64,000 nt of DNA. Source: Pterois miles (taxonomy: Eukaryota > Chordata > Actinopteri > Perciformes > Scorpaenidae). The stretch spans positions 5,788,501-5,852,500 of the forward strand of contig CAMQGK010000318.1 of NCBI GenBank assembly GCA_947000775.1, read 5' to 3'. Positions 38,659 through 51,718 of the stretch are shown here, piece by piece. The translations under genes were made by a program, and so were the position numbers. The first letter of the stretch is position 1. Each line of letters begins with the position of its first letter. A model generated the notes under the pieces. The model searched no databases. It saw only the letters and a list, made by a program, of their open reading frames with translations, and had not been told where the DNA came from.

Positions 38659-39816
38659 TTATTTTCCTGAGTTTATCACAGTGAAGATCAAGTTTGCGTG
38701 TACTTTTATTTATAACCTTTGTTATTTAAGAAAATACAAAGTTGGTACAGTTACCTCAATACAACACACTTGATGTCATTTTGTACTCCTAAGTGGGAGA
38801 ATATAAGGTATGTCTGTGTTTTCATGACTGTACAAGTGTGTGTCCTCAAAGCATTATTGATCAGACGGTCTCTTCATGTTACACGTCTTCATACGGTCAA
38901 AGGTCAGCCGTGTTTATCCACATCATCACCTTATGTATCACACAACATCCCCTGAGTGTTGAGAATATACATTAACTGTTTTATATCATCACTAACCTGG
39001 TGAAAGGCAACAAAAACTAAACTGACCTGTCAATAACTGTACAGGAGGTTGAGTCTCTTCTGTAGGAACTGCAGCATCCTCGTTTCTTTCCCTGTGAAAA
39101 AAAGAAGAAAATCATCCCTGAGTTTCCTCATAAAACATGTCATCTGGGCTTTTGTAGGTGTTTTTGTCATCATGTTTTATCAATTTATTTTTTTTGTATT
39201 TCAACTCCAGCCTCAAATGAATGTTCGCTGGAAACACCCAGAGGGAAACACCAAGGTAAAGAGGAGAGGTTGGCGAAAGACGGAAAGAGAAAAGAGATTG
39301 AAGGGTGTGAGGACAGACGGGTTTCACCATGCAGAGGAGTAGGAAGTACCCAAAAATATCAACCAGACGCACCAAACTACCTGAACCGTCTGCTTTGACT
39401 GGCATTTGATTACAAAGGCTCTGCATTTTTCACTTCCTCACGCTGATCACTGATCTGGTGTCCGTGTGGTTTACAAGCTGTGATGTCACACTGAGAGCGA
39501 GAGGACTGTGATCAGTGAAACAAAGACCTAAAACCACCAGTCTGCTCTCAGCCTTTAGGGACCGTGTCTCCACTTTATGTCACTGAATCATATTTTTATT
39601 AAGATATCAGCAAATGTTGCACTTCGAAAACTATGATGTGATTACAGTATTGTTTCAGGGATAATGACAGGTTGCCTCATCTTGACCTCACAATACTTGT
39701 GAATGGCATCCTGAGTAAGACTAACGATTATTTTCAGCAGTGTTTAATTCACTGACTATTTTCAGGAGAAATCAGTCAATTGTGATTAATGTTACTTTGA
39801 TTATTCCATATCAACA

Positions 39817-40325
39817 GATAGATAGAGAGATAGATAGATAGATGATTGATACATAGAGCGATAGATAGACAGATAGATGATTGATACATGGACAGATAGA
39901 TAGATAGACAGATCGATCGATGGAGAGGTGATAGATAGATACATAGACAGATAGATAGATCGATGGAGGGGTGATAGATAGATACTTTATTGATCCCAAG
40001 TTGGGAAATTGTGGAGATAATTGTGGAGATAGATAGACAGATAGATAGATGGAGGGGTGATAGATAGATAGATAGATAGATGGAGGGGTGATAGATAGAT
40101 CAATGGAGGGGTGATGGATAGATAGATAGACAGACAGATAGATAGATAAATAGATCGATGGAGGGGTGATAGATAGAGATATATAAATAGATACATAGAC
40201 AGATAGATAGATCGATGGAGGGGTGATAGATAGATAGATCGATGGAGGGGTGATAGATAGATAGATCGATGTAGGGGTGATAGATAGATAGATAGAGGGG
40301 TGATAGATAGACAGATAGATAGATG
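39817..40325. repeat. GATA/GATC microsatellite tract with embedded retroelement tail
   Basis: About 500 bp of GATA units interrupted by GATC, GACA and GGAGGGGTGATA. The stretch at 39984-40010 (CTTTATTGATCCCAAGTTGG) is the retroelement tail motif, suggesting the tract grew from the tail of an insertion. The minus-strand frame rich in SIYLS is repeat translation. Confidence 0.9.
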
Positions 40326-40599
40326 GAGCTAAATGATAGCAGATTAGGAACAATGCAGCGTGCATGTGGTTTTTAGTCTTGAACGTCTGACACTTTCCAG
40401 CCAGCAGAGACAGCTTTCACACAACTATAGCCTATATTAGACTTTAATTAACAGCTGAATGCATTTAAACTGTTCTTTCATTCATCTTCAATTAACGTAT
40501 TTATTGCAGGCCCGCTGATTTATCTTACATGATATACCTGGTATTGATAATTATAGTAATTATAAAGATAAAGGGTTCCGTCACAGTGCTATGACCATT

Positions 40600-40770
40600 T
40601 TGACGGGACTTTTGCGGGTTTTTTTTGCGGGGGGCAGACGCCTATAAGACACCCGGAGGAGGAGTCAGATAATGAATGTGCAGCAGCCAGTTGAAGGGAA
40701 GCTGTGAGAGTAGCGAGGTTCTCCTTCCGCTGTCCGTTTGTACAGAGAGCAGTCTGATATCGCTGGGAGG
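40600..40770 (+). promoter_or_regulatory. bcl2l10: Probable bcl2l10 promoter and non-coding first exon
   Basis: A more GC- and CpG-rich stretch that ends in a good splice donor (GGGAGG then GTAAGC at 40771). The next exon starts at 42149, three bases before the ATG, so the first exon would be untranslated. The transcription start is not determined; CpG-containing sequence continues to about 41200. Confidence 0.5.
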
Positions 40771-42151
40771 GTAAGCTTTTGTCTCTTTTACGCACTTAAC
40801 ATTGTATTTTACCTGCTTATACACGCGTCCTTTCGTTGACGTGGCTATTAGCACGCAGAGGTGTTCGTATGATGACATAAAACGGCGCTGATGTGTCTCG
40901 CAGCGGAGCTGGCTCATCGTAGCCTGTGTGAGTCTGGTCCTTTGTGTCCTCCATGGCTCTGGTGACAGATCAACGCTTAGTTAGCGGAGGAGACGCTGCC
41001 GGTTAGCCAGCCGCAGGTTCACCGGTTAAACCCCTCCACAAACGGATAACTCCACGTTATGTAACCCCCCAACAAATACGGTGGTATTTATAGTTGATTC
41101 ACGGGCTGTTAAGGTAACGTAGCTGTATTTAGCCTCCAGCATCATCCGGCTGGCGTAAACCAAGAAGAGCTAACGTTCAGACGAGCGTTGCTGTTAGCTA
41201 GCTGGCTAGTCAACCTGCAACACGGAGCTAACTAGCATAGCAGCTAATTTTGACACCTGGCTCAAATTATAGAGCGTGAAATTGGTTCATAAGCTTCAGA
41301 TGCATGATGCTGTTTTTTTTAACGCTTTATTAGTTTTTTCAAAACCTAGAATGTAATATAAGAATAACGCCACCAGGTTATTTCTGGGAAGCTAATGCTA
41401 ACTGTGCAGCAGGTGTTAGCTTTGTGAGTAATGTCGTTAATTGCAGGATGTGCTAATTGGAAGTTAACCAATTGGGCTTAAAGTGAAACAGCAACAATTT
41501 TGCTAATAAGATTATAGTTTACGTCGTTTTTCAAGTAAAAAAAAAAAAGCAAAATCAGTGGCAACTTTTTGTCTTTGTAAAAAAAAAAAAAATAAGTTGA
41601 CTTTTGAACTGTTGAGCTTGACAAACCAAGAAATATGAAGATGCCACCTTGAGCTCTAAAATAATAATGAGCATTGTCACAGTTATCTGAACTATTATAG
41701 ACTGGCCTGAGCCAATAATTCAGGAGGATATTGGCAGATAAATTGACTCGAATAGCTGGATAGGATATCGATTTAAATACTACACACATTATAGAATGTA
41801 ATTTTAAGTCCTGTGCAAGTTTTGATCAGTTTGTTGCTGCTAAAAAAGTTTGCATTTCAGTATTAATTCGTGTTAATTTAGAAGTTTTATTTTATTAAGC
41901 TGCTGGTGTATGATTTATTATGTATATGTATACATGAAGAATGATCCCAGTCATTTCCACACACTCAGGCATTCAGCTTTTTAAAGATCAGATTGGTATC
42001 AATATCGGGACCGAAAAGTTGGATCGGTGCATCTCTAGTTATGGTCCTCACACTAAGACAGCAGTATAATGATTTGATCCTTTCATATCAGCAGGCTCCT
42101 TTAGTTTATTAAATTAAGTGAACCATATTTTTTTTCCCCCCCTGGTAGAAA

Positions 42152-43272
42152 ATGTCGTGCGGGCTGTGGAAAGAGACCCTGGCTCTGGCAGAGGACTACC
42201 TGTCCCTGTGCTGTACGAGCCCACAGCCAGCCCCTCCACCTCCCAGCGAGTCAGCCGCTGCCATGAGGCGCCTGGCCCGGGACATGGAGACGCAGTACCA
42301 GGCTCGCTTCCACTCCCTCGCTCAGACCTTTCTGAGGCAGTGCGGGCCGGACCCCTGCTCCAGCCTCAGGAAGGTGATGGAGGAGATGGTGGGAGACGGA
42401 CACTTGAACTGGGGGAGGGTTGTTTCCCTTTTCATCTTTACTGGGGTGCTGGCCAGACAGCTGGGACAGGAGCCCGGATACTGCAGGGGACTGGCAGAGA
42501 CCATAGCTGATTACCTGGGAGAGGAGAAGAAAGACTGGCTGCTGGAGAATGACGGATGGGTAGGTTATAACATGTCTGCTTCTTAACTGGTTGACTCTCA
42601 CAGGCGACACTGCAGAGCTGAGTCAACACAAACATTGTAGATAAGATCGGCATCTTGATTGCATGTCGGTTCGTCAGCCAGTTCAAACCGGAACTGTAGA
42701 AAAAAAAAAAAAAAAATTCCAGTAGGACGTAAAAGTGAAAGTGATGTTTTTAGCCATTTGACAATGGAAACTACCTAGTTTGGTAGGATCATGTTCGCTT
42801 CCTACTCGGGTTTATATTCAGATCTATGTGTAAACGTGGCTTTAAAAATGGCCAAGTCTTAGTTTAGATGCAGCCCTTTTTTTCCTTCTTCACTGTTTAC
42901 CGATGAGACCAGCGCTGAGGCGTCTCATGTGGCTGCTGTGATTATGTGAATTGTAGAGTAGCAATAGGCCAGATTGTGAGGAATGTAGTCCACAACAAGA
43001 CAACCGTCAGTGGTGTATATTCAGGGCAATGATCAAACAGATTATCAGAGTGTTTTGTAATGGTCAGAGAAAAGCTGTGTTGTCAGGCAGAACTGGACTG
43101 CATACTTGTTTAGTCTCTAGAAGATCATTTTAAACCTGCTTGTTGTGGCTTATTTAACTGGAAAAACTTTAAAGGGATAGTTATGGACTCTGTGTAGACT
43201 GAGACAGAAGCCTCACCAAACTGAACACCACTACAGACATCACATACATCTTGAATGTCTGCTTTTGTGAAT

Positions 43273-43353
<81 letters not shown>

Positions 43354-44196
43354 CTCCTTTCTTCAGCTGGCAGCTGGTTTCAACAGACATGTAACCAGCT
43401 CAGCCAGATGGACTTTGTAGTAACAGTCAAAGCTTCTGTGTGTTGAACTTGGCATTGGCCATATTGAAAGTTAGCGTGTGTGACTTGAAAAACAAGCGGC
43501 TGCAAAACACCTGGAGCTGAGAGCAGGTGCACTCTCTGGTTGAATATGTGGCTTCAGTCTGAAAACATGATGGAGAAATACACAGCTGGTGGAGGGACTG
43601 AACAGTATTTATTATTTTGCTAATGAAGAACAAGAATTAGTTCATAATATTACCAAATTGAATTTCTGTATAAACTGCTAGAGAGAACGGGCACATTTTT
43701 CTATATAAGTTTAGGGTGACACTTTGACATTAGGCTACTTATTTTTCTTACTTTGAAGAGCTGCTGTACTGTCAGGATATTTAAAAAGTTGCCGATATCA
43801 GCAGCACCCTCTGAGTGCAAATATTTCTCTGTGTTTGTGGAGAAACACGGGGCTGTCAGTGACTGTGACACATTTTCCAAAACATATTGTATAATTGCCA
43901 CCAGCCGTCGGCTAAGTCACTATTAGTGGGAAGTTCTTTTGGCAGCTAATACTTTCTTTCGTTTTTGTAAAAACCTACAATAGGCAGAAAAACTGAAAGC
44001 GGCAAATAAATATTCTCTCTTGCTTGTAAAGGAGAAGTTTCTTACCATTTCTTGTTTTTCTTTTCTCTCGTAGGAGGGGTTCTGTAAGTTCTCCCGCAGT
44101 GCCAGAGAGGTGAGTCAGGACTCGTCCATGAAGACAGCGCTGTTTGCTGCTGCTGGGGTTGGCCTCGCTGGACTCACCTTCCTCCTGGTGCGCTAG
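42152..44196 (+). CDS. bcl2l10: Bcl-2-like protein 10 (Nrz/NR-13/Boo type)
   Basis: Two coding exons, 42152-42559 and 44074-44196, give 176 residues, close to the family size. Order of domains: a BH4-like helix at the N-terminus (LWKETLALAEDYLSL), a BH3-like segment (MRRLARDMETQY, about 38-49), BH1 with the NWGR motif (GHLNWGRVVSLFIF, about 84-97), BH2 spanning the splice site (WLLENDGW then EGFCKFS), and a C-terminal hydrophobic anchor (TALFAAAGVGLAGLTFLLVR). This fits a tail-anchored Bcl-2 family member acting at ER or mitochondrial membranes. In zebrafish the orthologue (Nrz) controls calcium release and cell movement. The start follows a clear acceptor (CTGGTAG then AAAATG). GNB5 is also its human neighbour. 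A proline-rich stretch lies between BH4 and BH3. Confidence 0.95.
43274..43351. repeat. (CA)39 microsatellite in the bcl2l10 intron
   Basis: Uninterrupted CA dinucleotides. Frames rich in alternating Thr-His or Cys-Val across it are artefacts. Confidence 0.98.
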
Positions 44197-45030
44197 CTAG
44201 CCTTCTACATCCCTAACACATCCTCATCCATGTTCTCATTTCATTTTGGCACAATTAAGTAGACATTTGAATTCTAACATCAATGCTGCAAAAACAGGCT
44301 TAAATCTGTCGTGAATTCAGGGCTGTAATCTCAAGTCATCAACTGAATGTTTGACACACACACACACACACACACGCATACAAATACTGACATTTTGTCA
44401 CTTACTCCTTAAGATTGTAAAAATGATCTCAATGCCTTCAGAAATTTTGGAGTTTAAGTGACACCAGCTTGCATATCTTAGACAGTTTAATTACTAAAGC
44501 ACAGTTTTCTGCACAGAATCATCTTGCTCTTAAAAGTTTTGTATTTTCAGCTGTGCAGCTAAAAGACTTCATTTCAATTTCCCAACAGCTTTTGATTTTT
44601 GTCAGCTGCCTTTTTATTCATGTGTTTACCTGAGTTGTGTATGTGGTATAGAGCCATTCTAGTGTACAATGTATAAATTAATATATTATATTTATATGAA
44701 AAACTGTAAGCAGTGGCCCTTTTTTCTATCTGATCCACAGCTAATTCAGTTGTTTCATTGTTTTCAAGTCTGTCCTGCATTAATATGAAATGTCTGATAT
44801 ACATGGAGCCCAATAGAGCGCTCGCGACAACACAACGGTGCTATGATATGTTGTGAAATGTTTCGCATATCAATCTAACGAACCAGGGACCAATCTGTCT
44901 TCAAACATATTGCTAGTAGAACAAATCGTTGCTATGGCATTTCCCCTCCACAAATCTCTTATGTACATTATATTTTTACATTGTTTTGGTCTATTTATTT
45001 GTCACTGTTTTTTTTTATAATAAAATAAAA
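44197..45030 (+). terminator. bcl2l10: bcl2l10 3' UTR and polyadenylation signals
   Basis: About 820 bp after the stop, overlapping AATAAA signals lie at 45019-45024 and 45024-45029. A short CA repeat is at 44355-44374. Confidence 0.7.
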
Positions 45031-47393
45031 GCAAATCACCGAGTTTGTTTGTGATTCCTGTGATCGAGCGCAGTGAGGTCCGTGTGAACCAGCGTGGTGA
45101 TGTCAACTCTGTTTTCACCTAAACGTCTTCGCAGCAGGGCAGGAGTGTGTAGGAGAATATGAATAGTGAAGGAGTCGCCCTCCTTTCATATGCAGACATA
45201 TTGTCATAAATAAGAGATGTTCTGCTGTCTGCCGTTGTGCTTCTGACCATCGCAGAGCTCGAGTTACACAGCGGACCGCATGTACAAAACAGCCAAAGGC
45301 AAAAACTAGCTCCTAACTACCCGAGTTAAGAGTAACTCAATGAATAAAGGGTGTGCACATGCTAATGTTTTGAATTATTTTTTATAAATAAGCTGTGATG
45401 GGAACTCACTTTATCTACAGGCCACAGTCCATACTATACTATACATTTGGCCATACTGTACTGTAATGCAACACTGAAGTAATTGTACTGCACTTGATAG
45501 CCATTACATGTACCTTATAAATCTATTTACAGTAGCTTCAATACTGCAGTTTTAACCCCACCATATTTATTTGACTGCTACTTTGGAAATCATGAGATTT
45601 TACTTTTCAAAAGTGTTGAATATTAGTATTACTTCTGACAAGCTACAATGTCAAATTGCTACTTGTACAGTTATGCATCAGTAATAGTATAATCTAAAAG
45701 GAGTCACTGTGCCACCTAATGTGCCTATACTTTAATATTTCAAAGTACATTTTGCTGCTAATACACAATAATGAAGTAACAATGAGAACACTGTGGTATT
45801 GGTATTTTTACTTAGGTTAAAATGTTCCAGTACTTGTTTCCAATGTTGTTGCACAGCAATAATATTCAAGAATATTAGATAACCTCCAAACAACAGTTCT
45901 TAACATCTAAAACTGGCTTGTGCAAGAACCAAACAGCTTTCACTCATCGCCTAAATGTAGAGAGAAGATTAAAACACAGCATGAAATATGAAGTTTACTG
46001 TAAATATCAATAAAACGGTCATCCAAAATGTGTCCCTGCTGTGGCTTTGGTAACATACCTGTAATGTAATGCGATAGGATATCTTCTAGGATACAGTTAG
46101 AATAGAGAATCAACATAATCTTTTACTACTGAATCAGAAAGTATCAGCAATTTCTAGTAGATACTAACAATAATGAGATTGTTAAAGTTGCAGCTTATAG
46201 ACTAGACTTATAGAAACTGACTGGAAGCTTTGTATCCCTGTTTGATAAACTTTACAAAACAAAGAAATAGAGATATGTTTATTCAGAAGAGATTACGTCA
46301 CAAACTACGTGTTTACTACAGTCAAGGCCAGTTTGTGTACATGCATCATGATAGTGCAGTGAGGTCATTGTGCCTGCAGCTCCCTGACTTCTCATACGCA
46401 GACAAAGAGCCCATGTGTTGGTCTTTTCATTCAATGTGAGCACTGAAACTGATCATTTTCCACAGCATATATATACGCGAATACACACACACTCACCCAA
46501 GTATTGTCTCCATTACGGTCACAACACATGGTGTCGTTCATGTTGTTTGTGACAATGAGAACCACAACAGCTTCTGATGTGGGGACCCGTGTTTCCTGTT
46601 GATAGTGAAACCCTAACGGTGTGTCACAAACAGCAGACAAATCTCTGTTATTGGTTTATTTTACGGATTATACGCTGTAGAGATTACACAGACAGCAGTC
46701 CTGTGGAACTGATTTAAAACTTAATCTAGAGGGTTTAAAGAGCCAAACTTGTCTTAATCCATAAACTGATGTTTACTGTTGAAGCCCATGAAAAGACTAA
46801 ACCGTGAAATTACCCTATTAATAACCAGTTTTGTCTGTTTTTCTCTGAGCCATAATCTATTATGAACACGGATAGTACTGTAGTTTATTTTGAGTCAATA
46901 TACACAGTTCTGCTGCCACAAATACTCATTAGAGCACCAACTGTGGGTGAAAGTAGTTCTCAACAAATACCCAATTTGTTCATGTATGAGTAGCATACAG
47001 TACAATACAGAGCCCAGCTGTTTTAGGAAACGGATTAGCCTTTAAAAAAGAAGAAAGAAAGAAACTATATATCTGTGACCTGTTTCTGAAGATGTATGTT
47101 TTCAGTGGGAACCAGTAAGCCTGGGGCTACAGACAGGCTGGGGGATGACCCGGTAAGAGTAATGAGCAACACGTTGAACTCTGTGACCTCGGAGCTGAAC
47201 AACACAACAACACAGACGTTACAGCTCAATGGTCTCACACGGGACGGTGGAGGTGTGATAAAAGGTTGCCTGGTTGTCATAATCACTAGAAAAAAACATA
47301 TTCTGATTGCATAATCAATGGTAGGTAACTAAGTACACTTAATAAATTACTACACTAAAGTGCAAATTTGAAACTACATTTTATATTACCACA

Positions 47394-47929
47394 AGGGCTG
47401 ACAATCGATTACAAAATTTAATCACAATTAATCACTTTTTTTTTTTCAAATGGAGATTTGTCAAGTGCTTAAATTCTTCTCAACATGGGAGTGGGCAAAT
47501 ATGCTGCTTTATGCAAATATATATATACATTTATGATTGGAAATTAATTAACCACACAAAACAATGACAAAAATTGTCCTGAAACCCTCACAGTTACTGC
47601 ATTTAGCATAAAAATATGCTCAAATCATAACATGGCAAACTGCAGCCCAACAGTCAACAACAGCTGTCATTGTGTCAGTGTGCTGACTTGACTATGACTT
47701 GATCCAAACTGTATGTGATTATCATTAAGTGGGCATGTCTGTAAAGGGGAGACTCGTGGGTACCCAGAGAACCCATTTTAATTCACACATCTGGAGGTCA
47801 GAGGTCAAAGGACCCCTTTGAAAATGGCCATATCTTTGAAAAATCACTTGTGTTAAAGCATTACAGAAATAAGTGCCGTTAAACTGAATTTGTGTAACGC
47901 GTTATTATAGCGTTAACTTTGACAGCTCT
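47394..47929. mobile_element. TIR element, copy 1 (AGGGCTGTC family)
   Basis: Starts AGGGCTGACAATCGATTA and ends GTTAACTTTGACAGCTCT. The inner text (CATGGGAGTGGGCAAATATG, TGACTTGACTATGACTTGAT, GTGGGCATGTCTGTAAAGG) is shared with the copies at 55596, 60463 and 62848. There is no coding capacity, so it is non-autonomous. The remaining sequence from 45040 to 48800 shows no gene. Confidence 0.8.
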
Positions 47930-48804
47930 AATTACTACATTTCAGAGGCATATATATTTTTTTACTCCACTTCTTTTATTTGACACCTATAGTTACTTGT
48001 TACTTTACATATTGAAATTTAAAAACCTATAATAAGAATATAAAATATGAATTGTTTTTAATTACATTAACCTAACCAAACTGACGTTGCTGTATAAGAA
48101 ATATTTAAAATGTGAAGCTACGCATGAATTTCCATTTCATAGTGATTTCTCAGATATGATTAGTTGTAATCTGGAAAACATCTTGTGGAAACAGAGGGAC
48201 AGTTGAGGAAGTTTGGCTGATCTCTGTTGAGGTGGACGATCGTATGAGTCAGTTCGATAGATTTAGCATAGCCTTCATTTCTAGAGCAATTATCCAAAAC
48301 AATCATCATTGGTGATCATTGATATTTTATTGCATTTCAGGAAAATGTGTTATGTTGAAATTGTTTACAATTTAGATAACAACAGTATAATACTGCAAGT
48401 TATTTAAAAAGTTCAAATATATGTCCCAGGTCAAATTAAATACCTTATATATAATTGTTGTATATTATTGATTTGATGTTTATCTTAGCTGCTAAAATGC
48501 AAGAATAGTAACAGATACGGCAGTACACAGCTGTTTATTATAATACACCATCCAGGTGATATAGTCCATGTATATATTTAGTAGTAGTGCATTTATGGCA
48601 GGTATGAATATGAATATAAAACAGATCTGATATCTCTGTGGTCATGAAGTATATGTATAAGCTTATGAATACAGACATTTTTAGTTAAATAGGGTGGTCA
48701 CCCATTCAGCAAATGCATGCCTTAAAGCTAATGTAAGGTGCTGTGGAAATGTCCAACAATTCAATATTTTTTTCCAAATCAGAGAGGAAATTAGCACCAC
48801 AAAA

Positions 48805-49740
48805 TTAAAAATAATATTTTGACATTTTTGGAAATGATTCACTTTCTTGCTGAGAGTTAGATGAGATGATTGATATCACTCTCACATCTGTATGGTAAAT
48901 ATATGGTTATAACCAGCAGCTGGTTAGCTTAGCTTAGCACAAAGGCTGGAAACAGGGGGAAAGCTAACAAAACACACCTACCAGAACCTCTAAAGCTCAC
49001 TTATTACGCAACTTTGTTGAACACTCACTTCTGATTGGTCAACCACGGCGTTCTACGGCCTGTTATTTCTTTATAGCAGGCCGTTGCTATGGACGCAGTT
49101 CTGATGTTGAACTCCACCATCCCAGGCCATTTTTGTGTCAAATTATTGATTTCTTTAGTAAGTAGCGGTGTAATAAGCAGGATAATGTTCAGCAAGCGGG
49201 TCATTGTTGTGAAAGAAACCCGTTCAAGGCGATGAGCATCACCCTGTTAGGGTTTATTTCACAACAATGACCCGCTAGCTGTACATTATCCCTTACTTAT
49301 TAACATGTTACTGTATATCTTGTTTGATCCATAGAAAAATTAGAAGTGTAAAAATGACAATACACCATTTTATAGGGGGATGTTCTGGACTATTTCTTGG
49401 CCTGGACCAGTAGTGGAGACTCTAGCAAGTCACGGGTCCAAGCCAAGAAAGAGTCCAGCACATAACCCCCCCATCAAACAGCAAATTGCTGTTTTTTCCA
49501 CTCTAGTTTTTGTACAGTTCAAACAAACAAGATACAACATGTTAATGAGTCAGCTTTAGAAGTGATGATAGACAGTTTGTTGACAAGACCAGGCTAGCTG
49601 TTTAACCCTGTTTCCAGTGTTTATGTTAAGCTAAACTAACCGGCTACTGTCGGCGTGGTATCAACCAGCTCATTTAGCTAACTCTTGGCAAGAAAGTGAT
49701 TAAGCCTATTTCCAAAAATGTCACACTATTCCTTTAAATT
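48805..49740. mobile_element. Large foldback transposable element
   Basis: Two long imperfect inverted arms. TTGACATTTTTGGAAATG and CTTTCTTGCTGAGAGTTAGA near 48825-48870 pair with sequence near 49680-49735. GGTTAGCTTAGCTTAGCAC and GCTGGAAACAGGGGGAAAG near 48925-48965 pair with 49590-49650. AACATGTTACTGTATATCTTG near 49303 pairs with 49528-49548. The centre (GTTCTGGACTATTTCTTGG to about 49475) is itself a hairpin. The arrangement matches an abundant fish foldback repeat. It is split by the insertion at 49007-49294. Confidence 0.8.
49007..49294. mobile_element. 288-bp insertion in the foldback element, with 8-bp target duplication
   Basis: ACTTATTA lies immediately before (48999-49006) and after (49295-49302). 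Removing the insert and one copy restores the foldback arm. The insert carries its own hairpin (GCGGGTCATTGTTGTGAAA near 49197 and its complement near 49260-49275). No terminal inverted repeat is evident at its ends. An 8-bp duplication is characteristic of hAT-type transposition. Confidence 0.75.
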
Positions 49741-49869
49741 TGTGCCCAATCATGTCACACAGATCTGAAACTTTTGGAGTTACCCAAAGAGAGAAAAGCT
49801 TGAGAAAATGTTGCGTGATAAAGCGTTATATTGTTTAAAGCATTCATTCCTGAGTAGATGCAGTTGTAG

Positions 49870-50311
49870 AGAGGATTTATTTATGAGTAAATGCCAGACG
49901 GAGATGATGAGGGCAGCTCCTCAGGCTCCGAGTCAGCTGAAAAGCTTCTGAACTTGCATCGTGTACACACCGCATGATTTTTAGTATGTACATTCATAAA
50001 CAGAAGTACAGATCAGTGCCCGGCTCCTCAGTTGTTGCTCTCATCATCTTCTGTATTCACAGTGAAGACATATATGGTCTGAGCTTCTTCTCATGGCTGA
50101 CGCTCTTTTAGTTTTGGTCCACAATTACATTTTTTTAATGGTTTTAATGTCATATTATAATGTTTGAGTTCACTTTTGTATTCAGATAAGCGGCTATGAG
50201 AGAATGTAGTCTGACGTGTAAAAAAACAAACCATTGTTCTTGCAGTGTGAATACAGCTGTTGTTGTAACCTCCGTCTTCTGATGGTTAGAGCTCAGACGT
50301 TTTCATGCATG
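49870..50311 (-). terminator. Selenoprotein gene 3' UTR and polyadenylation signal
   Basis: Downstream of the stop the minus strand reaches AATAAA at about 49876-49883 (TTTATTTA on the plus strand). The UTR of about 430 nt contains the SECIS-like element. Confidence 0.65.
49945..50006 (-). promoter_or_regulatory. SECIS-like element (selenocysteine insertion)
   Basis: On the minus strand: a basal helix CTTCTG/CAGAAG; the core ATGA (plus 49994-49997) opposed by CGAT (plus 49958-49961); an upper helix TGTACATAC paired with GTGTGTACA (9 bp, one G-U); and AA starting 11 nt after ATGA in an apical loop of about a dozen bases. The ATGA, AA and GA features and their spacing are those of a eukaryotic SECIS. 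It lies about 300 nt after the stop of a gene with an in-frame TGA. Confidence 0.8.
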
Positions 50312-51626
50312 TTAGCCCTGCATGCTCTTCACCTGCTGCACCATCTTCTCCACCTGGTCACAAGAAACACAAAACATTTTTTAAGTTTTTTTCTCATCTG
50401 TTGACTCATGTTTAAATTGCAATGTCGCTCTCAGTTCACCTTTGGTCCAAACAGAAATATCACACATTAATGTTCCCCTCAGGATGAACTTTAATCGCTA
50501 TGGTGATGCTCTGACGTCTCATTTAGCTCCATCATCTGGTAAAATTTTTGTATTTGTCCAATACTTTGGTTTGTGACTAAATGAGCCTCAGTTGGACTTT
50601 GTGATTAGTGCTAATTTGTAAGTGTTAGCATGCTATAACTGTAAATTAAGATGGTGATCACGGTGGAAATCAGCATGTTAGCATTGTCATTATAAACATG
50701 GTGCTGTTAGCATTTGGCTCAAAGCTCCACTGTACCTTACTACAGACTCTCTTTAATTAAATACATTTGTTGTGAATTTAAATGTATAATAATAATAAAA
50801 AAAAAAAACAAAAAACTATGTATAGAATGATACAAAAGTAATCCCTCTAAACTATCGGTTACACCCAACTAGAAGTGTGTGGCGGTGTCTATCAACAGAG
50901 ACCCTGACCTCTGCCTGTATTTTCTCTTTTATTATTATTTTTGATCTACTCTGGACACTTCTTGGCATCTACAAACAGCCTTTAGGTGTAACCCCCAGCG
51001 TTCCCACTAACGCCGCTCTCTCTCTTCAGTCACTCTATAGCTCGCTCAACCACTACTCTCTCTCTCTCTCTTGCTACTTGAGCTGAGGAGGAGTGGCCAA
51101 CTTTGAATGAAGTGTGTTTACAAACACCAAACAAAAGCAGTTGCATATTATACCTTTAAATTAAATTCTGATGTATACTCTATCCTCTCTATTCAGGTAA
51201 GTCCCTTCAGTAACTGGAAAGGTGACTAAAGAGTCTCGATCCTGGTGTTCTCCATGTAGTTTCCTGCCAACAACAGGCCACTTTGGTTTACAGAAAATTC
51301 AGTTGTAAAATAGTAACTATGTGACACCAAAACAAACTAGAGACCATCTTCGACCTGCCGAGACACCAAATCGGTAAAATAGGCCAAATAGGTGTGTCCA
51401 GGTCCACATTTTGCCATGATGACACATCGACAGCCTCACAAGGTGAAAACAATATTGCTGTCACGGCTGGTAATTAGGTACAATATGTAAGATTTCTCTA
51501 AAGTACCGTAGGCTATGTGGGTGTGGAGCCCAAACCACAACAACTAATCCTACAACGCTGCTGTGAAGAATGTAGTTGGCTGTAACATGTCTCAAAGAAA
51601 GTACTGGCCGACTGTTACGTTTGTGC

Positions 51627-51718
<92 letters not shown>

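Noticed and set aside
39811..40365. 184-residue minus-strand frame rich in SIYLS
   Set aside because: Translation of the GATA microsatellite.
43125..43446. Frames of alternating Cys-Val or Thr-His
   Set aside because: Translations of the CA repeat in the bcl2l10 intron.
50036..50095. Alternative SECIS around ATGAGAAG in the selenoprotein 3' UTR
   Set aside because: The helix next to ATGA is weak and no AA is placed at the right spacing; the element at 49945-50006 fits far better.
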